The position numbers and the translations under genes are program-made. Positions 33,669-42,140 of a stretch of DNA of 64,000 nt are shown here, in pieces. The notes under the pieces are model-generated. The model was not told the origin of the DNA and made no database searches. It saw only the letters and a program-made list of their open reading frames with translations. The DNA lies in assembly GCF_001183985.1 (NCBI RefSeq), contig NZ_LFZW01000001.1, forward strand, positions 1,829,812-1,893,811, given 5' to 3'. Position 1 is the stretch's first letter. Every line of letters begins with the position of its first letter. This stretch comes from Peribacillus loiseleuriae (lineage in GTDB: Bacteria > Bacillota > Bacilli > Bacillales > DSM-1321).

Positions 33669-34724
33669 CGTAAATGAGATTAAAGATAAGATTACAAAAA
33701 GTAATGGATAAGTTGTTGATTTGTATTCAACGTAAGTCTTTAATCAAATAATGAGATTTTTAGATGATAAGTTGAATAAAAGTTCTAAATATGAAAGTAA
33801 TCAAACGAGTAACGCCTATAGGAAAGATATTAAAGATTTCTTTTTAATATTACGGGATAAAGATATTAAGTTTCTAACAGAAGAAGATATGAATATTACT
33901 TATGATGACTTTGAAGATTTTATTAATTACTTAGAGGTAACTGAACTGTATTTTAATTCATCAATAAATAGGAAAATGTCTAGCGTGAAATCTCTTCTTG
34001 AATATTTGCATTCTAAAAAAGTCGTATCAGATATTAGCTACTTGAAGTGGGTAAAAAGTAAAGCAGATGAGTCTGAAAGACATGGAATATTGACAGTTAA
34101 TGAAGTTAAACAGATGTCTGAATTAGCTCTTGAGGAAAGAGAGAAGGGTATTATAAAGAAGTATTTCTTTTTATTTGGATTGAATACAGCTCTAAGGAAA
34201 GAAGAGATTTTAAATCTAAAGTGGAATGATTTTCATGAAGAAGGTTCAAGTGTTTTCATTAGTGGTATTGGTAAAGGTAATGTTAAATATAAAAAGAGAT
34301 TTCTTTAAAGTTTTATGAGGAATTATTAATTTTAAATATTGGGCAAGAAAAAGTATTTGATATTTCTTCAGATAGTATTGTAAGCATGTTTAATCGAATT
34401 AGGAAGAAAACGAAATTCCCTAAGCAACGTAATATAGTTATCCATAGTATTAGAAAAGCTGCTATCAGTAATTTTTATAAGTTAACTAAAGATCCTTTTG
34501 CAACTATGAGATTTGCAAATCATAAGAATTTTAACACTACAGTTAGATATATACAGGAGGAAAGTTACGGAGCAATTTCATTTACTGAAGATGTAGATTT
34601 AGATTTGCACAAGAAGATTAGTCGTGCAGATTTATTGGAAGCATTAAGTGAAATGGATGATTCTTTTGTGCTATTACTTAATAATAAGATTAAAGAAAAT
34701 CAAAATAAAAAGCTAAGAAATTAA
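33655..34724 (+). pseudogene. yopP: YopP-like tyrosine-recombinase-fold protein, broken (copy A)
   Basis: An ATG at 33655 with AAAGGAGGGG opens a frame interrupted by two TAA codons (about 33709 and 33733), then open from 33751 ('DIKDFFLILRDKDIKFL') to 34308, then a frameshift at about 34300 into the last 140 codons. It carries integrase-like landmarks: 'GLNTALRKEEILNL' (box I Arg), 'HSIRKAAISNFY' (HxxR), 'FANHKNFNTTVRYIQ' (His and Tyr). Position directly before yopQ/yopR-like genes matches SPbeta yopP. Name is by synteny and fold. Confidence 0.7.
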
Positions 34725-34823
34725 GGGAAAATATGTAATTATTGTTTACATTGAGTTTTAAAGACTGTATATTATTATCAATAGATATTTATAAGATTAC
34801 GCTTAAAGGGGTGGCACTATTTA

Positions 34824-36179
34824 GTGAGAGTAAGTAGAAATGAATTAGAAAATACATTGCAAGATGTTATATTAGAGATAAAACATGATAAGAAGAAAGT
34901 TAAAAATATTAAAACAGGATTGAAGGCGTACAGTATTCCTCCTGGAGCAGTACAGAGTTATTTTGCTAATCCTCAAGAAAATCTTCCAGAATTAGATCTG
35001 AGAATTCTTTGTTTATTAGCTGAAGAGATTTATTTAGAAACAATGATTGATGATTTCAATCCAAAAAATATATTTGAAGAACAAGAGTTAAAAGTGGCTA
35101 GAACTTTTGATTATTCATTATTGAGTAGTATTAACATCATTGATTTTCCTATATATTTGAATAACGTTATTATGATTGATTCTGAGAATTATGTGACAGT
35201 TTGGAATGCTAAATTTATAAAACAATTAATGGATAATCAACTACTAAGGTATAACTTTGATACCCAAAGAGAGCATATTAAAGTAAAAAGAAATAATACA
35301 ATTCAAAAGGTAATCAACTTAAATAGTAAATCTGTAGATGAAATTGCACAAGCAGCGTTAAAAGGAGAGTTAGAGAAAACGACTATAACTATCAACGCAT
35401 TAGTTGGTACTGCTGATGACGGAGAAGAGTTAGAGTATGATGCTAAAAAAATGCAATTAATTATTAAAAATGGTACATTCTTGGACATTGTTGATGGGAT
35501 GCATCGAATCTCCGGAATAATTAATGCATTAGAATCTAATCCTGAACTAGAACATGAGTTTATTATTTCAATAAAAAACTTTAATACTAAACAAGCTCAA
35601 CGTCATTTAGCTCAAATAAGTACATTCAACCCAATTTCAAAAACACATATAGAAGCATTAAAGGAATCAAGAAAATCAGATATGGTTGTTAGACATTTAA
35701 TGAGAGAATCTGATTTAAAAGGAAGAGTATCTCAGACCTCAACTCCAAAGCCGACTTTGGGAGAAATTGTTTCTTATAATACTTTAGCAGATACAATAGA
35801 TGAAGAATTTCAAATGAAAACCAAATTAGATGCAGAAGAAGTTGGCGAGTATCTTACTAAATTCTTTGATCATTTAATTGGGACTTATTCGGAGGAATTT
35901 GTAGATAACCTAGGAAAAGATAGGAATTTGATTAGTGAAAATATAATGTTCGCAGGTTATATCATATTAGCAAGAAAAATGTTGGATGATAAAATTAAAA
36001 TTCGAAATCTTAAAGAGATAATAGATGAGCTAAATATAACTAGAGATAATGAAGTATGGGAAAAAGCAGGAGTTCTAGATAAAAATAAAATTTTTGTAAG
36101 TACTGCTAAATCAAAGGTGAAAATGTATTTCAGGAATCTTGAGTTGAATAAGTTTAGAGTTGCAGGAGGTATTGAATAA
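34824..36179 (+). CDS. yopQ: YopQ-like protein with a DGQHR-type (ParB-fold) motif
   Basis: 451 aa, GTG start with AAAGGGGTGG. The size and place between yopP and yopR match SPbeta YopQ. Residues 217-237 read 'GTFLDIVDGMHRISGIINAL', the DGQHR/DndB-type loop (here DGMHR at 224-228) of ParB/Srx-fold proteins, followed by 'FNTKQAQRHLAQISTFNPISKTHI'. The N-terminal 100 residues are helical. It ends 2 bp before yopR, so the pair is translationally coupled. I infer DNA-binding and a role in lysogeny control. Open and undamaged. Confidence 0.75.
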   Translation: MRVSRNELENTLQDVILEIKHDKKKVKNIKTGLKAYSIPPGAVQSYFANPQENLPELDLRILCLLAEEIYLETMIDDFNPKNIFEEQELKVARTFDYSLLSSINIIDFPIYLNNVIMIDSENYVTVWNAKFIKQLMDNQLLRYNFDTQREHIKVKRNNTIQKVINLNSKSVDEIAQAALKGELEKTTITINALVGTADDGEELEYDAKKMQLIIKNGTFLDIVDGMHRISGIINALESNPELEHEFIISIKNFNTKQAQRHLAQISTFNPISKTHIEALKESRKSDMVVRHLMRESDLKGRVSQTSTPKPTLGEIVSYNTLADTIDEEFQMKTKLDAEEVGEYLTKFFDHLIGTYSEEFVDNLGKDRNLISENIMFAGYIILARKMLDDKIKIRNLKEIIDELNITRDNEVWEKAGVLDKNKIFVSTAKSKVKMYFRNLELNKFRVAGGIE

Positions 36180-36181
36180 TT

Positions 36182-37174
36182 GTGGCCGAATTATATCAAG
36201 AACACATAAAGGAACAATTTTTAAGTCAATATGATAATAAAAGTACAATTGATACAATAAAGCATATTTTTATAAGGAGTGCGGAAACAGAGTTTTTAAA
36301 AGAAAAAGACTTGTTTGATTTCACTATAGAAGAAATTGAAGATATGATGAGGGAGCTAAATCCCAAAACAACAAATTCAGCAAGAACATACGGGAGATTT
36401 ATTAGAAAATATATCGAATGGTCAATAGAGCCTAAAGGTTATAGAAGAAGTAATATTAACCTAATATCGTCAAAGCATATGTCTTATTTTGATAATTTTA
36501 TAGATAGGTCATTGAAACTTTTATATACAGATGAAGAGATAAGTGAAATGTTAGAGAAGCTGGTTAATTATCAAGATAAGGTGATAATTTGTCTTTTATT
36601 TATAGGGATAGCAGGGGATGGACTTTTTGAGATACTAAATTTGAAAAGTAATGATATAGATTTTGAAAATAGAATACTTCTTTTGAAAGATGATGATGGG
36701 AACGAACGAACATTAGAAGTATCTAAAGAAGTAATAGAAATAATCGAAGGTGCGCTAGATAAAGAAAATAGCCATTATTTATTAAAGAACGGACAATCAA
36801 CTGGTAAGAAATCACATGCCTTTCTGGTGGATAATGATTACGTAATTAAATCGACTTTAACTAATAATCTTGTGAACCCAGAGAAAGCAAGTAAGCATCT
36901 AATATTTAGAAGGCTTTCAATGATGTCCGATAAAGATGTTCTTGATTATCCATATTTAACTGCCAGCAACATCGAGAAATCAGGTAAAATAGCTTTAGCA
37001 AAAGACTTATATATAGAAAGAAAAACACTTGGTAATGACGAATTAAATATAATTGGTGATAAATTCGGTATGAAAAAAATTATGAGAAATGGTGAGTGGG
37101 GCTATAATCTTCATTCTCTTAGGCAATATATCAACATAGAAAATTTGAATGACTTATATCCGGAAATTTTTTGA
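36182..37174 (+). CDS. yopR: YopR/MrpR-like prophage master repressor
   Basis: 330 aa, last gene of the yopP-yopQ-yopR order known from SPbeta, where YopR (MrpR) maintains lysogeny and binds the phage-wide repeated operator. It has a tyrosine recombinase fold: N-terminal core-binding part (about 1-110) and a catalytic-like part. The box I Arg is absent ('IGIAGDGLFEIL', about 141-152), HxxR is kept as 'HSLR' (311-314), and there is no C-terminal Tyr nucleophile, as expected for a repressor that lost recombinase activity. Terminator follows. Confidence 0.75.
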   Translation: MAELYQEHIKEQFLSQYDNKSTIDTIKHIFIRSAETEFLKEKDLFDFTIEEIEDMMRELNPKTTNSARTYGRFIRKYIEWSIEPKGYRRSNINLISSKHMSYFDNFIDRSLKLLYTDEEISEMLEKLVNYQDKVIICLLFIGIAGDGLFEILNLKSNDIDFENRILLLKDDDGNERTLEVSKEVIEIIEGALDKENSHYLLKNGQSTGKKSHAFLVDNDYVIKSTLTNNLVNPEKASKHLIFRRLSMMSDKDVLDYPYLTASNIEKSGKIALAKDLYIERKTLGNDELNIIGDKFGMKKIMRNGEWGYNLHSLRQYINIENLNDLYPEIF

Positions 37175-37184
37175 TGATTTACCC

Positions 37185-37213
37185 TTAAATCCCTGTAACA
37201 CTAAAGGGATTTA
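37185..37213 (+). terminator. Terminator of the yopQR-like unit
   Basis: Hairpin 'ttaaatccct'/'agggatttaa'. T-run weak. Confidence 0.6.
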
Positions 37214-37227
37214 AAAACATATACACT

Positions 37228-37241
37228 AAAGATAAAATTAC
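37228..37241 (+). repeat. SPbeta-type repeated element, copy 9
   Basis: AAAGATAAAATTAC (exact consensus) then ACGTTTATATTTTGGTGAA. The nearest gene downstream (37301) is on the other strand, so it may be orphaned. Confidence 0.7.
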
Positions 37242-37300
37242 ACGTTTATATTTTGGTGAAGAATAAATTTTGGGTTTGTGAATTATACATTTGTTATTAA

Positions 37301-37666
37301 CTATCTATACCAAATATGAAAAAATATACAAAATAAATAATGATACAATTTGAAATATATTGTAATATTGGTATAATAGTCAAAAATTTCACCAAGTAGT
37401 GAAGTTCCGAGGAGACTGACGCATAAAAAGCCGTCAAGTCTGCCTACTAATCCTTTATTATCATATGAATAAAGATCCTCCATGGAACAGCCTAGCGCAG
37501 CAGAAATAAGGTAAGCGGTCTGTAGGGACATCCTCTTTCTGTTGTTAATATACGCAGAAAGTTGAGTTGGAGACATTCCAGTCTGTTCACAAAATTCTAT
37601 TTGCGTTAGGTCACGTTCGCGAAGGAGGCTGGAAAGTAGGCATTTTCCGATTGTAACTTCAAACAT
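37301..37666 (-). CDS. XRE-family regulator
   Basis: Residues 1-70 form a helix-turn-helix protein ('LTQIEFCEQTGMSPTQLSAYINNRKRMSLQTAYLISAALGCSMEDLYSYD'), related to the 64-aa regulator at 1090. The remaining 50 residues are hydrophobic and probably read-through past the original stop: a hairpin 'agactgacg'/'cgtcaagtct' at about 37413-37440 lies inside the frame. Expected length would be about 75 aa. Confidence 0.7.
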   Translation of the reverse strand: MFEVTIGKCLLSSLLRERDLTQIEFCEQTGMSPTQLSAYINNRKRMSLQTAYLISAALGCSMEDLYSYDNKGLVGRLDGFLCVSLLGTSLLGEIFDYYTNITIYFKLYHYLFCIFFHIWYR

Positions 37667-37679
37667 CGGAAAAGATTCA

Positions 37680-37850
37680 TTGCAATTTAAGAATCAACTA
37701 TTAGATACTGGGAGCAGTGTGCATGAAATGAAAGTAACTTCTCATGATTTAAAATATGAAACAGTTGAGGAGTTTGAAGAAAGAATATTAAAAGAAGAGG
37801 ACAAAAAAATACTGAGCGACAACTCAGCATCGAAGGCTAACAGATCATGA
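37680..37850 (+). pseudogene. 5'-truncated small gene
   Basis: 56 codons open ('DTGSSVHEMKVTSHDLKYETVEEFEERILKEEDKK') ending at TGA 37848-37850, joined on the left to the XRE gene start. No RBS. Probably the rest of a deleted phage gene. Confidence 0.35.
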
Positions 37851-38246
37851 CTGCAATCATGATAAGTGAAAAAATAAATACATAATAAGTATGTTTGTAG
37901 ATAAATATTATCAAATGTAATGGGGAAGTTGAAGTGAACATATATAAATTAGGTCAAGAGTCACGCTTTTAAAAGTTATCTTACATAATAAGTTACTGAT
38001 GATTTTTCTTTTTTACACTCGATAAAGATAACTTTATGAGGTGTTGTGGATTCTTTTTTTGTGGATTTTTATTTTAATTAAAAAATAAATTTACAATAAA
38101 GGGAGTGTCTAGTTTGAGCATTGAGCTAACACCAAATGAATATTATTAAAGAAGAAAAGAATAAGGTTAGTGATCAACTATGTACAGTAAAAACTGGTTG
38201 CCTCTAAAAACATTAAGAAGACAACCAGAGTATATGATTGAATAAA
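37851..38246. other. Intergenic debris
   Basis: Contains two truncated starts with RBS (GTG at about 37934, 12 codons; TTG at about 38115, 11 codons) and a repeated element at 38091-38104 (AAAAATAAATTTAC). No complete gene. Confidence 0.4.
38091..38104 (+). repeat. SPbeta-type repeated element, copy 10
   Basis: AAAAATAAATTTAC then AATAAAGGGAG, immediately before an 11-codon stub of a lost gene. Confidence 0.55.
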
Positions 38247-38981
38247 TTATTGTGCAGTTAAGCCACCATCAATTACAAATTCAGAACCTGTAGAATAGCT
38301 TGATTCTTCGGAAGCTAAGAATAAAACAAGATTTGTTACTTCTTCTGACTTTGCGACACGTTTAAGTGGAATATGTTTCGCAAATTCTTTAATGACTTCA
38401 ACGGAATCACCTTGAGTTACCATTGGTGTTTCAATTACACCTGGATGTACTGAGTTTACGCGAATACCGTAGCGCGCAAAATCTATCGCTGCTGCTTTTG
38501 TCATTCCGCGAACTGCAAATTTAGTATCGGTATAACCAATTGCTCCAGCTACTAAGCCATTCATTGAAGAAATATTGACGATTGATCCGTTTTCTGTTTT
38601 TTTCATAGATGATACAACTGCTTTCATCCCTAAAAATACAGATACTTGATTAATATTTACGATTTTTAAATATTGCTCTAATGTTGTATTTTCAATAGAA
38701 TTGTTGACACTAATACCAGCGTTATTCACTAAAATATTTACGGGGCCAAAAGCTTTTTCTGTTTCAGCAACGACTGCATCCCAATCTGCTTCACTGGATA
38801 CGTCTTGTTTAATAAACATAGCATTTTCTCCAAGCTCCTGAGCAAGTGCTATACCCGCTTCTTCGTTTAGATCTGTTATTACAACTTTTGCGCCTTCTTC
38901 TACGAATTTACGTGCATGTGAAGCACCCATACCACGTGCTGCACCTGTAATAATAGCGACTTTATTTAATAATCTTGTCAT
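38247..38981 (-). CDS. Short-chain dehydrogenase/reductase
   Basis: 244 aa classical SDR: NAD(P)-binding TGAARGMG at 12-19, NNAG at 86-89, Ser138/139 and catalytic Y150-x3-K154 in 'GYTDTKFAVRG', and 'HPGVIETPM'. D37 after strand 2 ('VVITDLNE') favours NAD(H). C-terminus 'STGSEFVIDGG' is typical. Substrate unknown (hydroxysteroid or 3-oxoacyl-like SDRs are closest in pattern). Divergent from a TetR regulator with a palindrome between them, so probably repressed by it. Confidence 0.85.
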   Translation of the reverse strand: MTRLLNKVAIITGAARGMGASHARKFVEEGAKVVITDLNEEAGIALAQELGENAMFIKQDVSSEADWDAVVAETEKAFGPVNILVNNAGISVNNSIENTTLEQYLKIVNINQVSVFLGMKAVVSSMKKTENGSIVNISSMNGLVAGAIGYTDTKFAVRGMTKAAAIDFARYGIRVNSVHPGVIETPMVTQGDSVEVIKEFAKHIPLKRVAKSEEVTNLVLFLASEESSYSTGSEFVIDGGLTAQ

Positions 38982-39003
38982 AATAGCACCTCTTTTGTTT
39001 ATT

Positions 39004-39022
39004 TTGATAGTTGAACTATCAA
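39004..39022. promoter_or_regulatory. TetR operator palindrome
   Basis: Perfect TTGATAGTT-G-AACTATCAA, 9-bp arms, 23 bp from the SDR start and inside the SDR/TetR intergenic region. Classic divergent TetR operator. Confidence 0.75.
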
Positions 39023-39088
39023 TTTATACAGATTTATTTTATAATATTTATAAGAATATATCAAGATAATAGAAAGGGTTGTAAAACC

Positions 39089-39724
39089 TTGACAATAAAT
39101 GCTAGAGAAAAAAATAAAAAGCAACGCACAGAACAAATTATTCTTGCTGCTGAGGAATTATTTTCAGAGAAAGGCTTATATGATGTACAGATGCAGGATA
39201 TTGCCACAAAGGCTAATGTTGGTATCGCGACTTTATTTCGTTATTTTCCAAAAAAGGAAAATATAATTGTGGAAGTAGCAGTCTTTGCTTTAGGCAAGTT
39301 TCAAGAAGACTTACAAAAGATTGCTGATTCAGAAAAAAATGCATTTGATAAACTAGAGCACTTATTTGACTATTTTTTAGAAATAGCAAATGGGCCCGCT
39401 AGAAAAGTTACGTTATTTCGTGAAGCATTCGAAAGTTACTCTTCATACAGAAATGAGCCATTAGAAAATATTGATGCATATATTGAAATACAAGGAGTTT
39501 TATCGAATGAAATATTCAAAATCATTAAGCAAGGAGAAGTTGACGGTTCCATTCGTTCAGATATAAAAATGGAATTAGCTCTTACCACAATAACGAATTG
39601 TTTTGGTATATTTTCAACTAAAATCACGCTACATGAAAAGGTAGCTAATTTTCCATCAGGAATTACGGCCATTGACCAACAACAATTTTTAAAAGAGATG
39701 TTTCTTAGTTATATTAGGGCTTAA
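39089..39724 (+). CDS. TetR/AcrR-family repressor
   Basis: 211 aa from TTG 39089 (GAAAGGG 11 nt upstream; the ATG at 39011 would run through the operator). HTH at about 14-60: 'RTEQIILAAEELFSEKGLYDVQMQDIATKANVGIATLFRYFPKKENI'. The C-terminal helical domain binds an unknown ligand. Regulates the divergent SDR and itself. Confidence 0.85.
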   Translation: MTINAREKNKKQRTEQIILAAEELFSEKGLYDVQMQDIATKANVGIATLFRYFPKKENIIVEVAVFALGKFQEDLQKIADSEKNAFDKLEHLFDYFLEIANGPARKVTLFREAFESYSSYRNEPLENIDAYIEIQGVLSNEIFKIIKQGEVDGSIRSDIKMELALTTITNCFGIFSTKITLHEKVANFPSGITAIDQQQFLKEMFLSYIRA

Positions 39725-39895
39725 AGAATCGACCATCAAATTTCTCAATAGTAGTATTAACTAGTTAATATCGTGTACAACAAAGTGGTGATATATACTT
39801 TACGAAACAATAAGTGACCTAAAATTTTATTGAACGTTAGAGATTGTCCCAAAACTTTCTTTCGCTGATAATTGTAGGGCGAAGGAGGTGGTATC

Positions 39896-40024
39896 TTGCT
39901 TATAGTTGATACTAAAAGGGAATTAAATCCTATTAAAGATCTACCTAGAGATCGATTGTTTTTTTTAGAAGATATTATGCAGCGTAAAAGTGATATGGAT
40001 AAGAAAAGAGGAGCATCGTCTTAG
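39896..40024 (+). CDS. 42-aa small protein
   Basis: TTG start after a perfect AAGGAGGTGG. 'IVDTKRELNPIKDLPRDRLFFLEDIMQRKSDMDKKRGAS'. Its 3' end lies in a terminator (40011-40040). Single-gene cassette; unknown role. Confidence 0.55.
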   Translation: MLIVDTKRELNPIKDLPRDRLFFLEDIMQRKSDMDKKRGASS

Positions 40025-40040
40025 CGATGGTGCTTTTTAT
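40011..40040 (+). terminator. Terminator overlapping the 42-aa gene stop
   Basis: 'gagcatcg'/'cgatggtgc' then TTTTTAT. Confidence 0.7.
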
Positions 40041-40140
40041 TTTGGAATAATATTTAGTATTATTGTCTAGTACAAGTCCTCACCTACTTACATAAGCTAC
40101 ATCGTAAAGTAATAATCCAAAAAAAGGGTGGGATGTTTTT

Positions 40141-40410
40141 ATGAGTTGTAATTGTAGAAGATGTCGTGAGAAAGCACAAAGGGAGGAAGTAATTACAAGC
40201 CCAACTAAGACAGTAGTAAACACTAGGACAAAAGAACGTGTAGTTAAGCATATTCATCCAACGGAAGTTATTAATGTTAATAGAACAGTTGTTAGGAACG
40301 AGCATTTCTTTCCAGTGCATGAGAGAGAAGTAAATGAAGTAGTAGAGGAAAACTTTAATTGTGGAAGTGACTTTAATAACAATAGATGTAGACCGTTTTG
40401 GAACTGGTAA
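40141..40410 (+). CDS. CotD-like spore coat protein
   Basis: 89 aa: 'CNCRRCREKAQ' N-terminus, 'RVVKHIHPTEVINVNRTVVRNEHFFPVHEREVNEVVEENFNCG', the pattern of the CotD inner-coat family (His-rich 'KHIHPT', 'HEHFFP'-like). Would be made in the mother cell during sporulation. GGTGGGATG region before ATG. Host-type cargo; followed by a terminator. Confidence 0.75.
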   Translation: MSCNCRRCREKAQREEVITSPTKTVVNTRTKERVVKHIHPTEVINVNRTVVRNEHFFPVHEREVNEVVEENFNCGSDFNNNRCRPFWNW

Positions 40411-40433
40411 TTATGAAGTAATTTAGTTCAAGG

Positions 40434-40460
40434 AAGCACTCATAACATTGGGTGCTTTTT
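40434..40460 (+). terminator. Rho-independent terminator
   Basis: 'aagcactc'/'gggtgctt' then TTTAT. The segment after it (ttggagaaagaaggtg) recurs after the terminator at 41037. Confidence 0.7.
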
Positions 40461-40592
40461 ATGTTGGAGAAAGAAGGTGCTGAGGTTGAGAGTGTCGTCT
40501 CTTTTGGATATATTGTCATGATTTGTCGAACGATAGCATTTGTCCCTTTAGTTCCTTTTACTCATAATTGTAGGTGGAAGGAGAGGCTTTAC

Positions 40593-41033
40593 ATGATTAG
40601 AAAATGCTTGCTTTTTTTAATGCTATTTACGTTTTTACCCGGTTCCGTAATGGCGAACAGCCAATCAGGGCAATATTATCCACCTACAAATTCTGACTAT
40701 TTTCAGAAGAAGTTCTCGTGGCAAATTTACGTATCTCATGGAGTGAAAAAGATAACATTCATTCAATATGATATGGAAAATAAGGAAAGAGGTTTGATCT
40801 ATTATGATGATCCGCCTCAAAACTCTTTTTTTTGGGTAGATTTTACTTGTCGTGGGAATGTAAGAATAAATTTCTACAATAAAAAAGGAAAGTTAATAGG
40901 TTCGTTTACTCGCGGTCATGGAACATCGTATTTAAATAACTCAGCATGTAATTATAAAGACTTTGTTTATGGTTCTGATTTTGACGAGAAAAATAGAAAA
41001 TATAAAAGTGATAAATTTAAAGGGCCAAAGTAA
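40593..41033 (+). CDS. Secreted small protein (146 aa)
   Basis: Starts at ATG 40593 with GGAAGGAGAGG; a longer frame begins in the terminator and is unlikely. N-terminal signal peptide ('MIRKCLLFLMLFTFLPGSVMA'-like, cleavage after A21). The mature part is beta-rich with three Cys ('WVDFTCRGNVRINFYNKKGK', 'NNSACNYKD'). No known domain. Extracellular. Confidence 0.6.
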   Translation: MIRKCLLFLMLFTFLPGSVMANSQSGQYYPPTNSDYFQKKFSWQIYVSHGVKKITFIQYDMENKERGLIYYDDPPQNSFFWVDFTCRGNVRINFYNKKGKLIGSFTRGHGTSYLNNSACNYKDFVYGSDFDEKNRKYKSDKFKGPK

Positions 41034-41036
41034 TTA

Positions 41037-41060
41037 GCATCCGTCTGGATGCTTTTTATT
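41037..41060 (+). terminator. Rho-independent terminator
   Basis: 'agcatccgtctggatgct' then TTTTATTTT. Confidence 0.8.
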
Positions 41061-41082
41061 TTGGAGAAAGAAGGTGATACTA

Positions 41083-41349
41083 ATGAAAGTAAAATGTAAT
41101 GAATGTTCCAAAGAGTTTCCTATCAACTTAAAAAAGAAGAAACATGGAAAGGCTGTAGTTGAAACATATTTTGTTTGTCCGCATTGTTCTGCACGATTTA
41201 GTGCTGCATTTACAAATGATCGAGCTAGGAAATGTCAAAAGCAAATACAAAAGCTTTGGGCTGAAATAAGAGGTTGTGGAAGTCCACAACTGGCTGAGCA
41301 CAAGAAAGAGAAAATCGATAAATTAACTAAGGAAAACAAAAAAATATGA
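41083..41349 (+). CDS. Phage zinc-ribbon protein (88 aa)
   Basis: 'MKVKCNECSKEFPI...YFVCPHCSARFSAAFTNDRARKCQKQIQKLW', two CxxC knuckles and a basic helix. AAGAAGGTG upstream. Similar proteins occur among early/middle genes of Bacillus siphophages, near the HNH/terminase region as here. Confidence 0.65.
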   Translation: MKVKCNECSKEFPINLKKKKHGKAVVETYFVCPHCSARFSAAFTNDRARKCQKQIQKLWAEIRGCGSPQLAEHKKEKIDKLTKENKKI

Positions 41350-41365
41350 GTGAGTTGAAAGCACA

Positions 41366-41394
41366 GTACGCATCTACTTGATGGGTACTTTTTT
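41366..41394 (+). terminator. Rho-independent terminator
   Basis: 'gtacgcatc'/'gatgggtac' followed by T6. Confidence 0.65.
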
Positions 41395-41408
41395 GATTAG
41401 GAGGAATC

Positions 41409-41750
41409 GTTACCTCGGCAGAGTATCAGACAAAGGAACAGAAGAAGAAGTTCTATAGGTCGGGGCGATGGGAGTCATTAAGGATTCATGCTCTCGAAAG
41501 AGATAACTACGAATGTCAACAATGCAAGCGTGAAGGCAAAGTTCGTGTGGACTCAAAGAAGGTACAAGGTGAGCGCAAGAGCATTGAATTAAATGTGCAT
41601 CACAAGTACGAGATAGAACATTATCCAAAGCTTGCTTTAGTTCTTGATAACTTAGAAACGCTTTGTCTTAGCGGCCATAACAAAATGCATCCTGAAAAAG
41701 GATTCGGTAAGAAAGGGAAGCAGGCGAAGTGGGGTGACGAGAAGTGGTAA
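41409..41750 (+). pseudogene. Phage HNH endonuclease, start and one zinc Cys lost
   Basis: 113 codons: 'FYRSGRWESLRIHALERDNYECQQCKREGKV', 'NVHHKYEIEHYPKLALVLDNLETLCLSGHNKMHPEKG'. This is the HNH protein found before terminase genes of cos-type phages, where it helps packaging. AGGAGG is present but no ATG/GTG/TTG follows at the right distance (GTT at 41409). The usual CxxC of the second zinc knuckle reads CLSG. Probably inactive. Confidence 0.7.
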
Positions 41751-41880
41751 GACCCCCGGCCCAATATTTTGTTAATTTTTAAAACTCTGGGGACCGGAGA
41801 GGGGCTCGAATTTCCAGATTTACGAGTAATTTCTCGTGAGACTATTAAATTGGGGACTACTGTAAATTAGGGAGGGGAAT
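41751..41880. other. cos-like GC-rich region
   Basis: 'gacccccggcc' and 'ggggaccggagagggg' flank an AT-rich core right after the HNH gene, the place where cos sites occur in HK97-like phages of Firmicutes. Terminase is absent. An inference from position and base composition only. Confidence 0.35.
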
Positions 41881-41885
41881 AGGGT

Positions 41886-42140
41886 GGCAAAAGTGAGCGT
41901 GAAACGTTAAGAAAAAGAATTGAAAAGGATTTGAATAATCAATTAAAAGTAAAAAAGATTGCGGGAAATTTAGCTGTTGTTCGGCTAACTAATATGCCAG
42001 CGATCTTAACTGAAATTGCTTATATTGACTCAAAAGATGCTGAATTGCTAAAGAATAATAATTTCAACAAGGATATGGCTGCTGAATATGCATGAGGTGT
42101 AGCGAAATATTTGGATTTACCATTTAAAATAGTTACAGCG
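41886..42140 (+). pseudogene. N-acetylmuramoyl-L-alanine amidase C-terminal remnant
   Basis: 'GNLAVVRLTNMPAILTEIAYIDSKDAELLKNNNFNKDMAAEYA' then TGA then 'GVAKYL' matches the end of Amidase_3 enzymes (the 'MPAILxExxYI' block contains the catalytic Glu). The N-terminal two thirds are missing and a nonsense codon interrupts the end. In the same frame it continues into a LexA-like domain. Confidence 0.65.

Noticed and set aside
28897..34724. Arbitrium genes (aimR/aimP) expected near yopP-yopR in SPbeta-type phages
   Set aside because: No TPR protein of about 380 aa nor a short exported peptide ending in a glycine-type hexapeptide was found in this interval; the two XRE genes are not AimR.
40452..40592. 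N-terminal extension of the secreted protein gene
   Set aside because: It begins within terminator sequence and pushes the signal peptide inside; the ATG at 40593 has a strong RBS.
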